Part shown: piece by piece, positions 34,773 to 46,063 of the stretch | Layout of the letters: each line of letters begins with the position of its first letter | Position numbering within the stretch: the first letter of the stretch is position 1 | Source: Anisus vortex | Lineage: Eukaryota > Mollusca > Gastropoda > Planorbidae | Direction of reading: 5' to 3' | Assembly (NCBI GenBank): GCA_949126835.1 | Contig: OX421502.1 | Coordinates: forward strand, 35,118,982-35,182,981 | DNA: 64,000 nucleotides | Translations under genes and position numbers: made by a program | The notes under the pieces: model-generated | Database searches by the model: none | Told to the model about the DNA's origin: nothing | What the model saw: only the letters and a program-made list of their open reading frames with translations

Positions 34773-34945
34773 TACCCTTCGGACCAAATTGATCCATAGG
34801 TCCGGTGAAGCAGCATTCACCAGTTTCTGTGGCCACGGCATACAAGGTGATTGTGTGGCCGGCGCTATGCACAGCCGCCTTTACTTTACCTTCCAGACCC
34901 GGGAAAAATTTCTAGGATTCGAACCCAGGACCTTCGGTACGGCAG
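34773..34945 (-). mobile_element. tRNA-derived SINE (minus strand)
   Basis: Starts cttcggaccaaattgatcca and ends with the reversed B-box region ggattcgaacccaggacc. It shares ccagtttctgtggccacgg with the other copies. The middle portion (the tctacccagctctg block) is deleted. Confidence 0.8.
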
Positions 34946-35820
34946 AGTTCCCTTTAATTTCTAGATAAAGCCATCTAAGCTTTCAATAAGGGTAACACTT
35001 TTACATCTTTACATTAATAGGAATAATATCCATTAAAAAAAGTTGAGTATAATTGGACAATGATCTGTAATGTTTAGTTTAGAGAATCCTGCAGATGTGT
35101 GAACTACTTGATGTGTAGTTCAGCAATTCTCATGTTTCGTCTCGACTTGGCCCTTACTTAAAAAACAAAAAAAAACAACTACAAAAAGACATTCATTTGA
35201 TTGGTAAAAGGATGAATTGTTTTTATCGAAACTGAAAAGGCGTCCCCAGTCAACTAGCTCCCAAAAGCTGGATTTGGGTAGATAAGAAGTTGGACTTGTA
35301 CTCGTTTGTATAGCTTCTTAATCTTTTAAGTTCTGAATTAAGATCCACTAACCAACGATACATTAGTCATTAGCAACGCTGCGTTCAGCATCAAACATAG
35401 TGACCAGCGAAATTTGAAGCCAGACGTTGCAAAAAAATTGCATCGACTGCAAGGCAAAAAATATTTCTTTGTGATGACTTACAATGCACACGACTTATGT
35501 AAGTCACTGATCTTACAGTGATCTATACAAACTGACAACAGAGGTTTATCGCAATGTTGTTAAATGATGAATTGCATAACATCAACAAGAACTACCGAGT
35601 ATTAAGATGCGCTCGATTAAAACATCAATGTATTAAACTAGTTGGTGAACCATTAGACCGAGTTCATCCATTTCTATTGCACTATGAGCTTATTATTACT
35701 GAAGTTAAAGCTTGAAGAAAAAAAATGAAAACCTAACTAGACTACTATATGAACCATAGATGCCCTTGTTAGTTTTTCTTTCTAATTTGTGCACCCGAAG
35801 CTATAGACTATACCATAGGC
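34946..35820. other. Non-coding stretch, no gene seen
   Basis: AT-rich text with no exon-like frame of recognisable protein on either strand and no repeat relationship within the window. Confidence 0.4.
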
Positions 35821-36252
35821 CATAGACTATAATATACATGGACCGCTTGCTTTAGTTTTTTATGCTATTATCTTCTGTTTTTTGCAATTCCCGATTCTAA
35901 ATGAAGTATTTGTAATACAAGTTCCGTTTTATTAAATCGCATTTTTTTTTCGACTTTAAATGAATACTTTTAGGCCTATTACTATTAATATAATTAATCC
36001 TATTATCATTGACTATAATAAGATGGACCGTTTGCTCTATTTTTAGAGCTTATGTTCTTTTTCCGTGTGCACACAACACTGATCTATAAATGTTTCCGCT
36101 CTGTACTACTTTCGATTTTAATTTTTCATTGAGAAAACCAAAGCGATTCAATAAAACGGAAGTGCAAAGTACATTACGAATCGGGATATCAGTGTTTTGA
36201 GTCATCATATAGCAGAAATACTAAAGCAAGCGGTCCATGTATATTATAGTCT
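35821..36252. mobile_element. MITE-A, partial copy followed by near-complete copy
   Basis: A left half at 35821-35960 (catagactataatatacatg) is followed by a copy at about 36009-36252 (gactataataagatggaccg to gtccatgtatattatagtc). A short duplicated left terminus (tatagactataccata) precedes the first. Confidence 0.75.
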
Positions 36253-36791
36253 ATTACTATACATTAAATGATTTTTTAACTACATAAATATACTGACCGT
36301 GCATATATTAATTTTGTTTCCATTATGCCTAAATTAACACACATCTTACATAACTACATGAGATCAAGATCATTGAGATAAAATATAATTATTCCAGGTT
36401 TGGGAGTATAATATAGACTTACATGGAGCCTGCTGTTGTATATCTAAATACATGGCTAAGAATTGGTTCTATTTATGACACGCATGGTAGGTGTATTTCA
36501 CTTTAAGGGAAATAACTGCAACATTTAGGGATTGGCTTTGTTCCATGTTTTAATACTCTGGCATGACAGACACATAGACTAGTCTTATAAGAATGGAAAA
36601 AATATAATTTTTACAATAATTTAATTAAATATTTAAATATTTATATATATTCTAAACTATATGGTCATATGGAAAAAACTCAATAGAAAACTCTAATTAT
36701 TAATAATCTAATCATTATATGTAATCTACACAGGCTAATAACCATATCTTTTGGACACATCCTCACTACAGAATAATCTCATGCATATGTA

Positions 36792-37008
36792 AAGTACCCT
36801 TTGAACCAAACTGATCATGGGGCCGGTGATGCAGCGTTCACCAGTTTCTGTGGCCACGGCATACTAGGGGATGCCCAGTCGCCTATGTCAGAGTTGGGTG
36901 GGTTCAGGGACACCCTCCGGTCCCCTGGAAAAAATCCTAGCCTTCACCAGGATTCAGACCCAGGACCTACGGTACGCCAACCGAGCGCGCTGCTGCTCGG
37001 CCACCTTG
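36792..37008 (-). mobile_element. tRNA-derived SINE (minus strand)
   Basis: Carries gaaccaaactgatcatgg, ccagtttctgtggccacgg and aggattcagacccaggacc, then the tRNA-like head gccaaccgagcgcgctgct. The middle has a short deletion. The B box has one substitution (ttcaga). Confidence 0.8.
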
Positions 37009-37920
37009 TAGATGAATCTAAACTAAAAAGTAATCTGATTCATTGAACAGTATAGTCTGTGATGTTTGAATAAATCCTGTCCGCCATGTATAATTAAGGA
37101 TAATAAACTCGCCCTCTGAATTCTGACCTTTCATTTAATTATAAACATAAACAAAACACTCAAACATAAACATAAACACTCTTACATTTAAAAAAAATCA
37201 TTTTAATATACTACTACCAACGTTTGGAAAAAAATAATTGATTTTAAGGAAAGGCAAAAAAATGTATCAATAAATAAAATGTTTATGTCAAATTTTTTAT
37301 GGGTATAATGAAATAGTGTAGTTATAGAGTATACAGTTTTAAAATTAACATACAGTAACAGTGTAGTTAGAAAATAAATTAAGGCTATTTACACAATGCA
37401 GGCATTTACATGAAAATACAAAACATAAAATATATTATAACACAAAACTGTTATTGAAATCTACCTGTGAAAATCATGCTGGATTTAAAGCCGTCAAAAC
37501 TTAAAAATGTTGCTGTGCCATAACCCTTATCTGTTTGTAGATTCCCGAGGGTCTTTCATGGTGTTTAGTTAATGGTATGTTCCCGTCTAGCTCGGGTAAC
37601 CCATTACATGCTCCAAATGCCATTCGGGTGTGGGGGGAGAGAGAGAGAGAGAGAGAGAGAAAGGGTAATTAAATGAATGTTCCCTACTTTCAGAAGCAAT
37701 ATAAATGGCTTTATCAACACTTTATAGAATTACAGTGTTGTAATTATAAGTTTGAATTTAATGATTTGTTTATTATTAAAACTTTTTTTGTTAAATAAAT
37801 ATTTTCTTTACTGAAATATTTTAAAATTTGAGTCAAATTACTATGAACATTACACTTGTTATTTCCCTGTAGTAAACTTTACCGTTCTCTGAATTCATTT
37901 CTAGCCTTATAATGTTTTTA
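37009..37920. other. Mostly non-coding, LINE relic and (GA)n
   Basis: At about 37540-37635 a strongly decayed minus-strand LINE end is visible (gctcgggtaacccattaca, then gccattcggg), ending in (ga)n at 37638-37662. The remainder is AT-rich and empty. Confidence 0.5.
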
Positions 37921-37924
37921 GTTT

Positions 37925-38420
37925 GTTAGTTGATGGGCCCCAGAAGGAGGATGTACGCAATAGTAAAAGTCTATCTAATGTTATTTGCTGCTATATGCTG
38001 AGCTCGCTGAAGGCAAGAGAGCTACTGGCCGCCCCCCAACATTGGTTCAAGGAAGTCTACAAGCGCGACCTAAAGGCTATAGATGTAGAGGTCAGAAACT
38101 GGGAAAACCTGGCTCAGAACAGAAGTTGTTGGAGAAGTACCCTACACATCGGTACAAATACTGCAGAGGGCAGACTTCGCCTTATCGCGGAGGCTAAAAG
38201 TTCAGCTAAGAAAAGTAAAGAACATAGGCTGCCCCTGACAAACTCCAACGGTCCCGCTTTCAAGTGCCAGAGATGCGAAAGAGCGTTTCTCTCTCTCAAG
38301 AATAGGTATCCACAGACTCAGCCAATTCTGCAAGGCTGACCAAATCACAAGAGCGCAAATCTAATCGTCTTCCGAGACTATAGAGCCAATGATGGTCTAA
38401 TGTTAGGTGACATTTGTATG
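37925..38420 (+). mobile_element. LINE reverse-transcriptase C-terminus, second family
   Basis: The plus strand reads LLYAELAEGKRATGRP in one frame, then shifts to KEVYKRDLKAIDVEVRNWE, RSCWRSTL and a terminal Cys motif FKCQRCERAF. The order YGEL-x-x-GKR-x-x-G-x-P, KD-x-x-K-x-x-L, W-x-x-x-A-x-DR-x-x-WR and a C2H2-like end is well known from the C-termini of metazoan non-LTR retrotransposons. It is unrelated to the CR1-like copies here and to 17921-18111. At least two frameshifts are present. Confidence 0.8.
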
Positions 38421-40469
38421 TTGTTTTTTTAATGTCCATTTATAACAACTAATACATTTTAATAAACATTTTTTTAACTACACAAGAAACAGAAATGGTG
38501 TGGCAAGCTTGCCTAAGAATAAGAAAAGATAACTTTTTTGAAAACAAGGTGACATTAGATGACTATATAGTGCAGTTCATTCAGACCATTTCACATTTGA
38601 GTTCCTATTTTTCGTGGAGGCTTTAAGCAAGTGTATAGGTCTACTGTTTAGTCCAAGTGTGTAAGCCCAGTCAAAGTGTGTAGTCCAAATGTGAATCCAT
38701 AAAGACTCCGCGATCCATGGCTTGTGTTTTAAACGAAGGGACACAACCTATCTTTTCCAATCAAATAATTTTCAATAGAAGTTATCTTCCTACGAACAAT
38801 GCGTTTCACGGCCGACTATTTCAAAAAGCGAAAATGTGTCCATCATTTTTTTTTCTTATATATACACCCTCTAACATAAAATATTATACATAAAAAAAAA
38901 CCATCTAAATAATTCAAATACATCTAGTATTATAATTGGCGTGCCTATAACACAGCAGTCAAAATATATATCTATATATCTATATATTTTAAAAAGAAAA
39001 AACTCAACAGCGTGTAAATAAAAAGGTAATTATCACAGAAAAAGTAGAGTCAAAATTCAAGTTAGTAAGAGGAAGATTTTAAAAATTCAAATTGCTTCTT
39101 ATATACATTAGTTGAGTGAGTATTTGCAGTTAAAAAAAATGGAAGAGTGGTGTGTTACAGTACAAATACATTGTAAATACACGTATTAAGTTATAAATAC
39201 ATAAGTTCGTTACAAGACCGAATTGAAAAGAAACAACAACAAACAACATATTTGTTGCAAGATGCCGTCAAAAATAAATACATAAATAAATTATTGCAGT
39301 AATAAGAAAAGCAAATCTGTAGGGAAAAGTTCAGTACATTTTGGTTCAAGAAGAAAAAAAAAGGTTTTATGTACAAAAATGGTGATTACGAGGTGATGTA
39401 AATTCTACAATACGTCTGCCTTTTAAATCAGGGTGATGATAAAATAACTTCGTGGAAACAAAATTTTTAAAAGTCTGCACAGAAACGAAATAACAAACGA
39501 TGACGTCATCAATTTATGGGAACTCCCCGAAATGGTATATCAGCCAGTACAGGAGGTTGAAGACTGAGAAAGACAGAGGGAACATAACTCTGGACATTTT
39601 GTCTACGCGTCTTGCACGTAGTTTGAAGATTGCGCCAGGATTTGTGGCCCCTGATTGTCGAGCGTTCTTCCCGTTGATCTGTGGATAGAAGACGACGCAT
39701 TCGTTATTTAGAGCTTATTCGTTCACAGAAGAAACAGGGGCATTAAGGGTACATAACTGTTAATGTTCATATTATTTAAATGATTCATCAATTGATTCAG
39801 TCTCCTCGGAGTGTTTATATTAAGGTTGATAGCATAGTAGTCTCAAGCTATCCGACATTGAACAGACGTTGAACAGACGATTCAATTTTATAATCAAATG
39901 AAAGAACTCATTGTTGCAGCATATAATATTTAATACTTAGTACTCACAATTCACATTTCACATCAATGAAACACAGTTATATTTTCAACATTGATATATT
40001 TAAATTATTCTGAGTCCATTTTAGAATACAATTACACGTCCATCTTTTACAAGACTGTGCAGGGACTGAAAAATTAGCATGGTCGATCACGTGACTACCC
40101 ACTTCCGATTTTATCAATCAAGACCCTAGGTTTAATTATATTTTAATATTCAAAACTGGGTATTATTCCGAGTTTTATAATTCTTACTTAATATTACAAT
40201 TGATTTACATGAGTCATTTCCCTTGCATTATTACTTGCATCATAGCAATAACATATAAATATATTTTACACGCAGTATTGTACGAGTGGCCTCCCCTTGC
40301 ACAAAAAAACACTGACCATTTGTTTGTAAATAATTTTGATGCCTTTTTGTATTTGTTTTATTAAAGCCTACGGCAGAATTCACAACTACCGGTCGCGGGC
40401 CATTGTGCAGGGACACGAAAACAAAAATACCGGACCTCAAAGTAAACAAAATAAGATCCAAATATAGGT
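38421..40469. other. Non-coding stretch, about 2 kb, no gene seen
   Basis: AT-rich. A perfect CRE-like palindrome tgacgtca lies at 39501-39508, with a moderately GC-rich neighbourhood to 39700 holding overlapping 62- and 63-codon frames on both strands. Neither is recognisable. The missing M4 exon of the channel gene was looked for here and not recognised. Confidence 0.4.
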
Positions 40470-40565
40470 TTCTTCTTATATATTACAGACGCCCCTTCTA
40501 TAAAGAAGATTATTGCGTCCTACGCTCATCTGTGGTCTTAATCTAGTCTTGCATTTGCATTATCT
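40470..40565 (-). mobile_element. LINE 3' tail fragment (minus strand)
   Basis: Contains tacagacgccccttctataa, attgcgtcctacgctcatct and ctagtcttgcat. It is only the 3' UTR of the CR1-like LINE. Confidence 0.75.
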
Positions 40566-40814
40566 TCTTATATATAACAGACGTAAAATATTTATGATAT
40601 ACTATCTAAAGAATTATAACCTTACAGTACATCGCATATGGATATTTTGTAGGATTTGAATCCAATGTTACAACTTTTTTTCTATAGGCCTAGCTTTAAA
40701 TATTTTATTTATAAATGCATAAAAAATATATATGAAAATATGGTGCAGAAAATTATTAACTGTTATACCAAAGTTTATACCAAAGTTTTAGACTAGTATA
40801 GTATAAATATCGCG

Positions 40815-41052
40815 TCAGTCCAGATTGATCCAGAAGGCCAGTAAAGCAGCGTTCACTAGTTTCTGTGGCCACAACATACTAGGGGATTGTGTGGCCAGCA
40901 CAATGCCCAGCAGCCTTTACTTTGCCTCGATTAAAGTCAGGTACCCATCAGAGCTGGATAGACTCAGGGGCACCCTCCAGACCTAGTCATCACCAGGATT
41001 TGAACTGAGGACCTTCTGTGTTCCAGCCGAACGCGCTGCTACACCGTGCACC
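40815..41052 (-). mobile_element. tRNA-derived SINE (minus strand)
   Basis: Full body with gttcactagtttctgtggcc, cccatcagagctggatagac and a decayed B box (aggatttgaactgagg), then a tRNA-like head (cgaacgcgctgctacacc). It ends about 120 bp from the M3 exon of the channel gene. Confidence 0.8.
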
Positions 41053-41171
41053 CCACAAACGTATAGATTAATAAAAAAATTGTTTAAAAAAAATGTGCCA
41101 CAAAGAGAAGTATTAAAAAGGTATAATAAAGTACGTGAAAGTTTGGCTTATGGTGGTAACATGGAACGTAC

Positions 41172-41345
41172 CATTGGGGCGCTGTCCTCCTTCTGCTCTG
41201 TTGATTCTCTGGAGGCCGCGGCCAAGGCGTTCAACTTCTCCCCTCGCCTGGACAAGACGTTCACGTAGGCGAACTCCAAGAAGGCAGCGAAGACGAATAT
41301 CAGGCTGGTAACTACCCACACGTCAATGGCTTTGATGTAGGACAC
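41172..41345 (-). CDS. Cys-loop anion channel subunit, M3 exon
   Basis: A 174-bp exon, phase 0 at both ends (58 codons), between acceptor gtcctcag and donor gtacgt. It begins VSYIKAIDVW, the M2-M3 linker common to glycine, glutamate-gated and related chloride channels. M3 follows (LIFVFAAFLEFAYVNVL), then the start of the intracellular loop (SRRGEK ... EQKEDSAPM). If the donor is not used the frame stops nine codons later at 41145-41147, which would give a protein without M4, so splicing is preferred. The M4 exon should lie at lower coordinates but was not recognised down to 1.4 kb; the loop may be long or the exon very short. Confidence 0.9.
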
Positions 41346-41389
41346 CTGAGGACATTCAGGAGGACATTACAGGACATCAGAAACATACA

Positions 41390-41580
41390 GAAAGAAAGAG
41401 TACTTATATGCATTTGTTTTTTCGCAATAGGGATAAGGAAAGCGTTTTTGTCTTTATGTTTATCTGATCATCTCAAAAGGATGTTGTTGTGTTGAATTTC
41501 TAAATTAGACTTTAATGCCTTATGTATTATTACTGCTTTACTCTTTGCCCTTCTGTCCTCTAGTGTTTCTATGTGTATAG
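41390..41580 (-). mobile_element. CR1-like LINE fragment (minus strand)
   Basis: Carries agaaagagtacttatatgca, atgtttatctgatcatc, tttactctttgcccttctgt and ctctagtgtttctatg, in reverse of the LINE coding order. It lies in the intron between the M3 and M1-M2 exons. Confidence 0.8.
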
Positions 41581-41801
41581 TTATTGTGCATAACATAACG
41601 CACACTGTTAATAACATAACCAGTACAGTGAACTACATACCACTACTGTCAATTAGATCACCACTCTCCCAACTGACACAAAATCACCCACAACATCAAT
41701 CGCACAATTCAACATCCCCTTCACAATCAGATTTATATTAAACGCCACATTAAAAAAAACACTACCGACAGCAGGTGTGCATAAGGAAATCCCTTACTCA
41801 C

Positions 41802-42016
41802 TTTCGGCAGCTGCGCCTGCGTGTTTGATCCATGCGTGTTCATGGTGAGTACCGTCAGCACGCCGAGCGACACTCGGGCGGGTATAGCCTCCAGGTCCAG
41901 CCAGAAGCCCACCCAGGACAGAGTGACGATCAGGATGCTGGGAACGTATACCTGTATGATGTAGAAGCCGATGTCCCGCTTGAGGGTGAAGTAGGCCTTG
42001 ATGCAGGCAAACTTGG
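41802..42016 (-). CDS. Cys-loop anion channel subunit, M1-M2 exon
   Basis: A 215-bp exon with acceptor gtgtttcag and donor gtgagtaag. It enters in phase 1 and leaves in phase 0. It encodes [20 protein letters not shown], the second Cys of the extra disulphide typical of glycine and glutamate-gated chloride channels. M1 follows ([20 protein letters not shown]), then [17 protein letters not shown], where the PAR motif at the inner end of M2 marks an anion-selective pore. It ends in QAQLPK, continued by VSYIKAID in the next exon. The first 26 bp and the acceptor are the template of the 66-bp array to its right. No stop or frameshift. Confidence 0.95.
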
Positions 42017-42582
42017 CTGAAACACAAACACACACTTAGTGGATTCATTTAGTGGAGTAGGCCTTGATGCAGGCAAACTTGGCTGAAACACAAACACACA
42101 GTTAGTGGATTCATTTAGTGGAGTAGGCCTTGATGCAGGCAAACTTGGCTGAAACACAAACACACAGTTAGTGGATTCATTTAGTGGAGTAGGCCTTGAT
42201 GCAGGCAAACTTGGCTGAAACACAAACACACACTTAGTGGATTCATTTAGTGGAGTAGGCCTTGATGCAGGCAAACTTGGCTGAAACACAAACACACAGT
42301 TAGTGGATTCATTTAGTGAAGTAGGCCTTGATGCAGGCAAACTTGGCTGAAACACAAACACACAGTTAGTGGATTCATTTAGTGAAGTAGGCCTTGATGC
42401 AGGCAAACTTGGCTGAAACACAAACACACAGTTAGTGGATTCATTTAGTGAAGTAGGCCTTGATGCAGGCAAACTTGGCTGAAACACAAACACACAGTTA
42501 GTGGATTCATTTAGTGAAGTAGGCCTTGATGCAGGCAAACTTGGCTGAAACACAAACACAAAGTTAGTGGATTCATTTAGTG
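41990..42582 (-). repeat. 66-bp tandem array containing duplicated splice acceptors
   Basis: Nine copies with exact 66-bp spacing; the acceptor bases ggctgaaac occur at 42015, 42081, 42147, 42213, 42279, 42345, 42411, 42477 and 42543. Each unit holds, on the minus strand, a pyrimidine-rich tract, gtgtttcag and the first 26 bp of the M1-M2 exon (CCAAGTTTGCCTGC...). The first is the real exon edge and the other eight are copies in the intron. In the channel's reading frame every copy runs into TGA 12 codons after its acceptor. Another frame stays open across all copies (22-residue repeat), which is only a consequence of the 66-bp period. Confidence 0.95.
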
Positions 42583-43117
42583 ATGCTTCCTATCTTAATA
42601 TTATCCTATCTTATCTTATCTTGTATACTACAGAAGCTCTTTGTTACAAGTTAAAGAGTTGGATCTCTTATAAAGGTCGGTAGACCAAAAAATGTGAGAC
42701 CAGGGAGACGTGTGTAAAGCGTGAATTTGAAAAAGTATTGCTGGGTAATGTTGTGAAAGTAGCCTAGGTGAAAGGGAAGAAGTGATTTGGTCATTTTTTG
42801 TACGGACACTCCAGTTGTGGGGATGGGGGTAGTCTAAGCTTGTTTTGAGTCTAAAGAATATTATTACGTAGACGTAATATTTTGTAAGATGTTTTCAGGG
42901 ATGAGCCTTTCAGTGTGACGTAAGATACTAACATTTGGATCGTATTATTATGTGAAGCTTTTCCATAAGGAAGTTATGAAGAGTGATAGTAAGAATTATT
43001 TTAATGTATATATATATATATATATATATAATTATATTGTTTATGTGAATGTAATAAAACAGCGTCATCTAATATAATGTAATAAAGACTGACTGAAATT
43101 TAATCAGGAAATAAAAC
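42583..43117. other. Intronic non-coding stretch with (TA)n
   Basis: A tatctta run (42595-42620) and a (ta)n of about 24 bp (43009-43032). No other structure. Confidence 0.5.
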
Positions 43118-43433
43118 AGTCCTTCTATAAGAGAAGATTATTGCGTCCTACGCTCATCCGTGGTCTGAGTCTAGTGTTGCATTTTTTTTGGTGTTTTAAA
43201 TGTTACTGGTTTTTCCTTTTATTTCAGGTAACCTATTCCATTGCCCAAATGTCGATCGGGAAGAAAGAGTACTTATATGAATTTGTTGTCGCATAAGGGA
43301 TAAGGAAAGTGTTTTTGTCCTTTTGTTTATCTGAGCAATGTAACATATTGCTATTGTGTTGTATTTCTAAGGTATAATTTTAAGGCCTTATGTATTATTG
43401 CTACTTTACTCTTTGCCCTTCTCTCCTCTCGTG

Positions 43434-45951
43434 CAGGGACCGGCAATCTAAGGTACTCGTGCCACACTTGGCACGCAGAACGATTTTCAATGGAACGAGA
43501 GATATCGCCCCAAGAAAGACATTTTTAATGCAAGTCAACAACGTACCAGTACGTTAGCATAATGAATGGCTGATGCTGGATAAACTTCTTGAAAATCACA
43601 ATGTATGTTGACTATTAAAGTTCAGGAAAGTTTGTGTGAAATATTTCATCACTGCGATCTGTGATTGAATCTTTTTGTAAAGAAAGTTGATTGTATAGTA
43701 ATCACTCCCTTTCTTGATTTACATTCAATTCAAGTATTTTCTACAAGTAAGTGATACTGAATATAGAGATCTCCTGTTGCACACATTGTTCGTTGACTTA
43801 GACGAGGTTAAGGCTTATATAGATTCGTTTCTTGTCTGGAAGCAATTAAGGTTTTTCTTGACAAAAAAAAATACAACATTTTCCGATATTGAATTAGGAG
43901 AACTGACTGTTGAAGCCGATGTTTCTGAATGACAAAGCGACACATTTCAGTGAGTTGAACTTGCATTTACAGGGATAAAGGCTAGACCACTGGAAATGAT
44001 CTGCATTGAAACTGGATATATCTTGCCGTGAAATCAATTGGAAAACATTTTATTTATTTCCCTAATTTAAGGCACATTGACAAGTCTTAACGATTATGCA
44101 TGCATACAAGGTCGGAGAGAAAAACATTTCCGGTCCTATTTGATCATTTGCTTCGAAACATGTCTGTGTGCTGGGTAACTGGTTGTAAAAAAAACATGTC
44201 GAGGCTGAAATTTTATTTCATTTCCAAAAGATGTCGCCAAAAGAAAACGATGGATTGTGAATGACAGATTTGAAGAATCACTTATTTATAATATCAAACT
44301 AATTGCTTGATGCAAAATAATTATCGTTTTGTTTGTTTTTATGAATCTACGCATTGTGTTTTTTTTTAATAACCAAGGACGCAGCTCTTGACTAATTTAT
44401 TTTATAAACAAAGATAAATTTAACCTAACACTTTGAGTATTAAATATCGCCTACTCATTTTTTATGTTAAAACCGGATTCCTCAAAACTAATCTTGTAGC
44501 CTTGGTATATTTCTAAAAGACCAGAACTGGCCGTTGAAATTAAAATAAATTGTCAAACTCAACTAAACGCATGGTTTTTGTTTACGAAAATGGCTGGAAA
44601 TGTCACAGGAAGTTCATGATCTCTTCCATTTGAAAAAGTTACTCTTCATTAAGACTTGACAATTATGATAGACGGATGGACTTTTTCAGAAGTACTTTGA
44701 ATTACTCACAGCAAAGTTTCCTAAACAAAGGCAATACTTTAAATTCATTGATTCATGTTTTCATACAACACCAAGCCTGACTGGTTTGATCTTTTTACAA
44801 ACTTCTTAGATCGGGATATTTTTTTTAATGGAAGGATATTTGCAATTTAAAATTGAAATTTAGACATTAAAAAAGGATATCAAAATATCTCAATTTGTGG
44901 GGAAAGTTTGGAAGGCAGCAACTTAGGAAAGTCGTCTGCTATTCTCAACTGCTAAGCATTCGCTCTACTTTCAGCTTTTGGTTCAACACTTGTGAACAGA
45001 TTTGATCGCACATGAAAGCTGTTTTAAGCATACAAATAGGTCACATACGTCCACCGCGCCCACCATTGATACAGACTGTTTACATTCAAACGACATCCAA
45101 TTTAGGCAGGAATAGTTTATTAACCACAGTTTAACGTAAGTTGATGTTTGACCTCTAACTACATCTTGATATGAGCACCATAATGCTGTATTTGTATATA
45201 CAAAATTAATAAAAAGTAAAATTTGTTATATTACAAAACATGGCTTGTTTGTCATCACTAAGATCTAAATTAATTTAGGGAAATTTAATTTAAAGGGAGA
45301 TAATGAATCCGTTTTCGTTGCGTTAAAATGTATTAATATGGTTCTAATTTTTTTTTGTGTTAAATAAACAATATATATATATTATATACAATATATAATT
45401 TTAGAATGATCAAACTATACACGGTAGTTAAAAATTGTATAAATATTTTATGACTAAATAACATTACATTAACTACCCAGTTTGTCTGATTACTACGTAT
45501 GAATTCCGCTAAAGTGTATTTATAATATATTGTCAATGAAGTACATAGAAAACATAGAAAATCCCAATTACGCTGAGATCAAAATGTAATAAGATTATAG
45601 CAGCTGGTAGAAGTATTTAATGTCAACTATATTAAAATTATCAGGCACTATTTAACACTAACCTTATATGTGAGATTTGTATAATAAATTTTCTACTATT
45701 TTTACTACAGACCATTGCAAAAAAAAATAATAAAAAAATAGATGAATATCACAAACACAATAATTTTTAATTAAATTTAAATATTAAACGCTTTAACTAT
45801 TTTATCCTGGCATTGGTCTTGCTACGGCGCTAACAAAATTGTCTTATAAAAAAATATATTGTAGAGCAGGTTTACTTTCAGACTGTTGGCAGGCTGAATG
45901 TTTTAAAAATCCTAATATGGCACACTGTTAGCAAAAGGTTGCCGACCCCTG
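43434..45951 (+). mobile_element. Fossil hAT transposon, 2.5 kb
   Basis: Ends cagggaccggcaatct and aggttgccgacccctg (as caaaaggttgccgacccctg) form imperfect inverted repeats of the CAGGGGTCGGCAACCT type. The 8-bp duplication is ctctcgtg (43426-43433) / ctctagtg (45952-45959), seven of eight matching. Plus-strand relics of a hAT transposase are visible: a piece around 43714-43932, SELNLHLQG near 43950 (a motif of Charlie-like transposases) and a degenerate LLSAFGSTLVNRF near 44960. Many stops and frameshifts, so long inactive. A P-like element is inserted within it at 44081-44659. Confidence 0.8.
44081..44659 (+). mobile_element. P-element-like (THAP) deletion derivative, copy 2
   Basis: Ends caagtcttaacg and cattaagacttg, same as 33976-34555 but inverted in orientation. 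The plus strand shows MSVCWVTGCKKN at about 44161 followed by KFYFISK, the beginning of a THAP zinc finger, then stops. Later text (gaactggccgttgaaattaa) matches the other copy's ELAVEVEIN region. It splits the hAT element. Confidence 0.75.
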
Positions 45952-46063
45952 CTCTAGTGTCTCCAGGTTTAGTTATTTAAATATTGATGTTACTCGTGTC
46001 AGTTGTGATTATTCGCCAGTAATGAACCTTGAAGATAAGACCTATGATGTGATATTATATTGT

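Larger units (their letters stand above)
43118..46035 (-). mobile_element. CR1-like LINE fragment split by a hAT element
   Basis: A minus-strand LINE 3' end occupies 43118-43433 (ttgcgtcctacgctcatccg ... ctttgcccttctctcctctc). It resumes at 45952 with ctctagtgtctccaggttta and ttactcgtgtcagttgtgat. The two halves join in the order of other LINE copies (cttctgtcctctagtgtttc), with the hAT element and its duplication between. Confidence 0.85.

Noticed and set aside
38114..38299. Minus-strand 61-codon frame
   Set aside because: Shadow of the plus-strand LINE reverse-transcriptase fragment at 37925-38420.
1..41171. Search for the M4 exon of the channel gene
   Set aside because: No minus-strand segment with a typical R-x-x-FP-x-x-F-x-x-FN-x-x-YW pattern and a proper acceptor was recognised, so none is annotated.
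41930..42559. 209-codon frame of a 22-residue repeat ([19 protein letters not shown])
   Set aside because: It follows the 66-bp tandem array in a frame different from that of the channel exon; it is a by-product of the duplicated splice-site unit.
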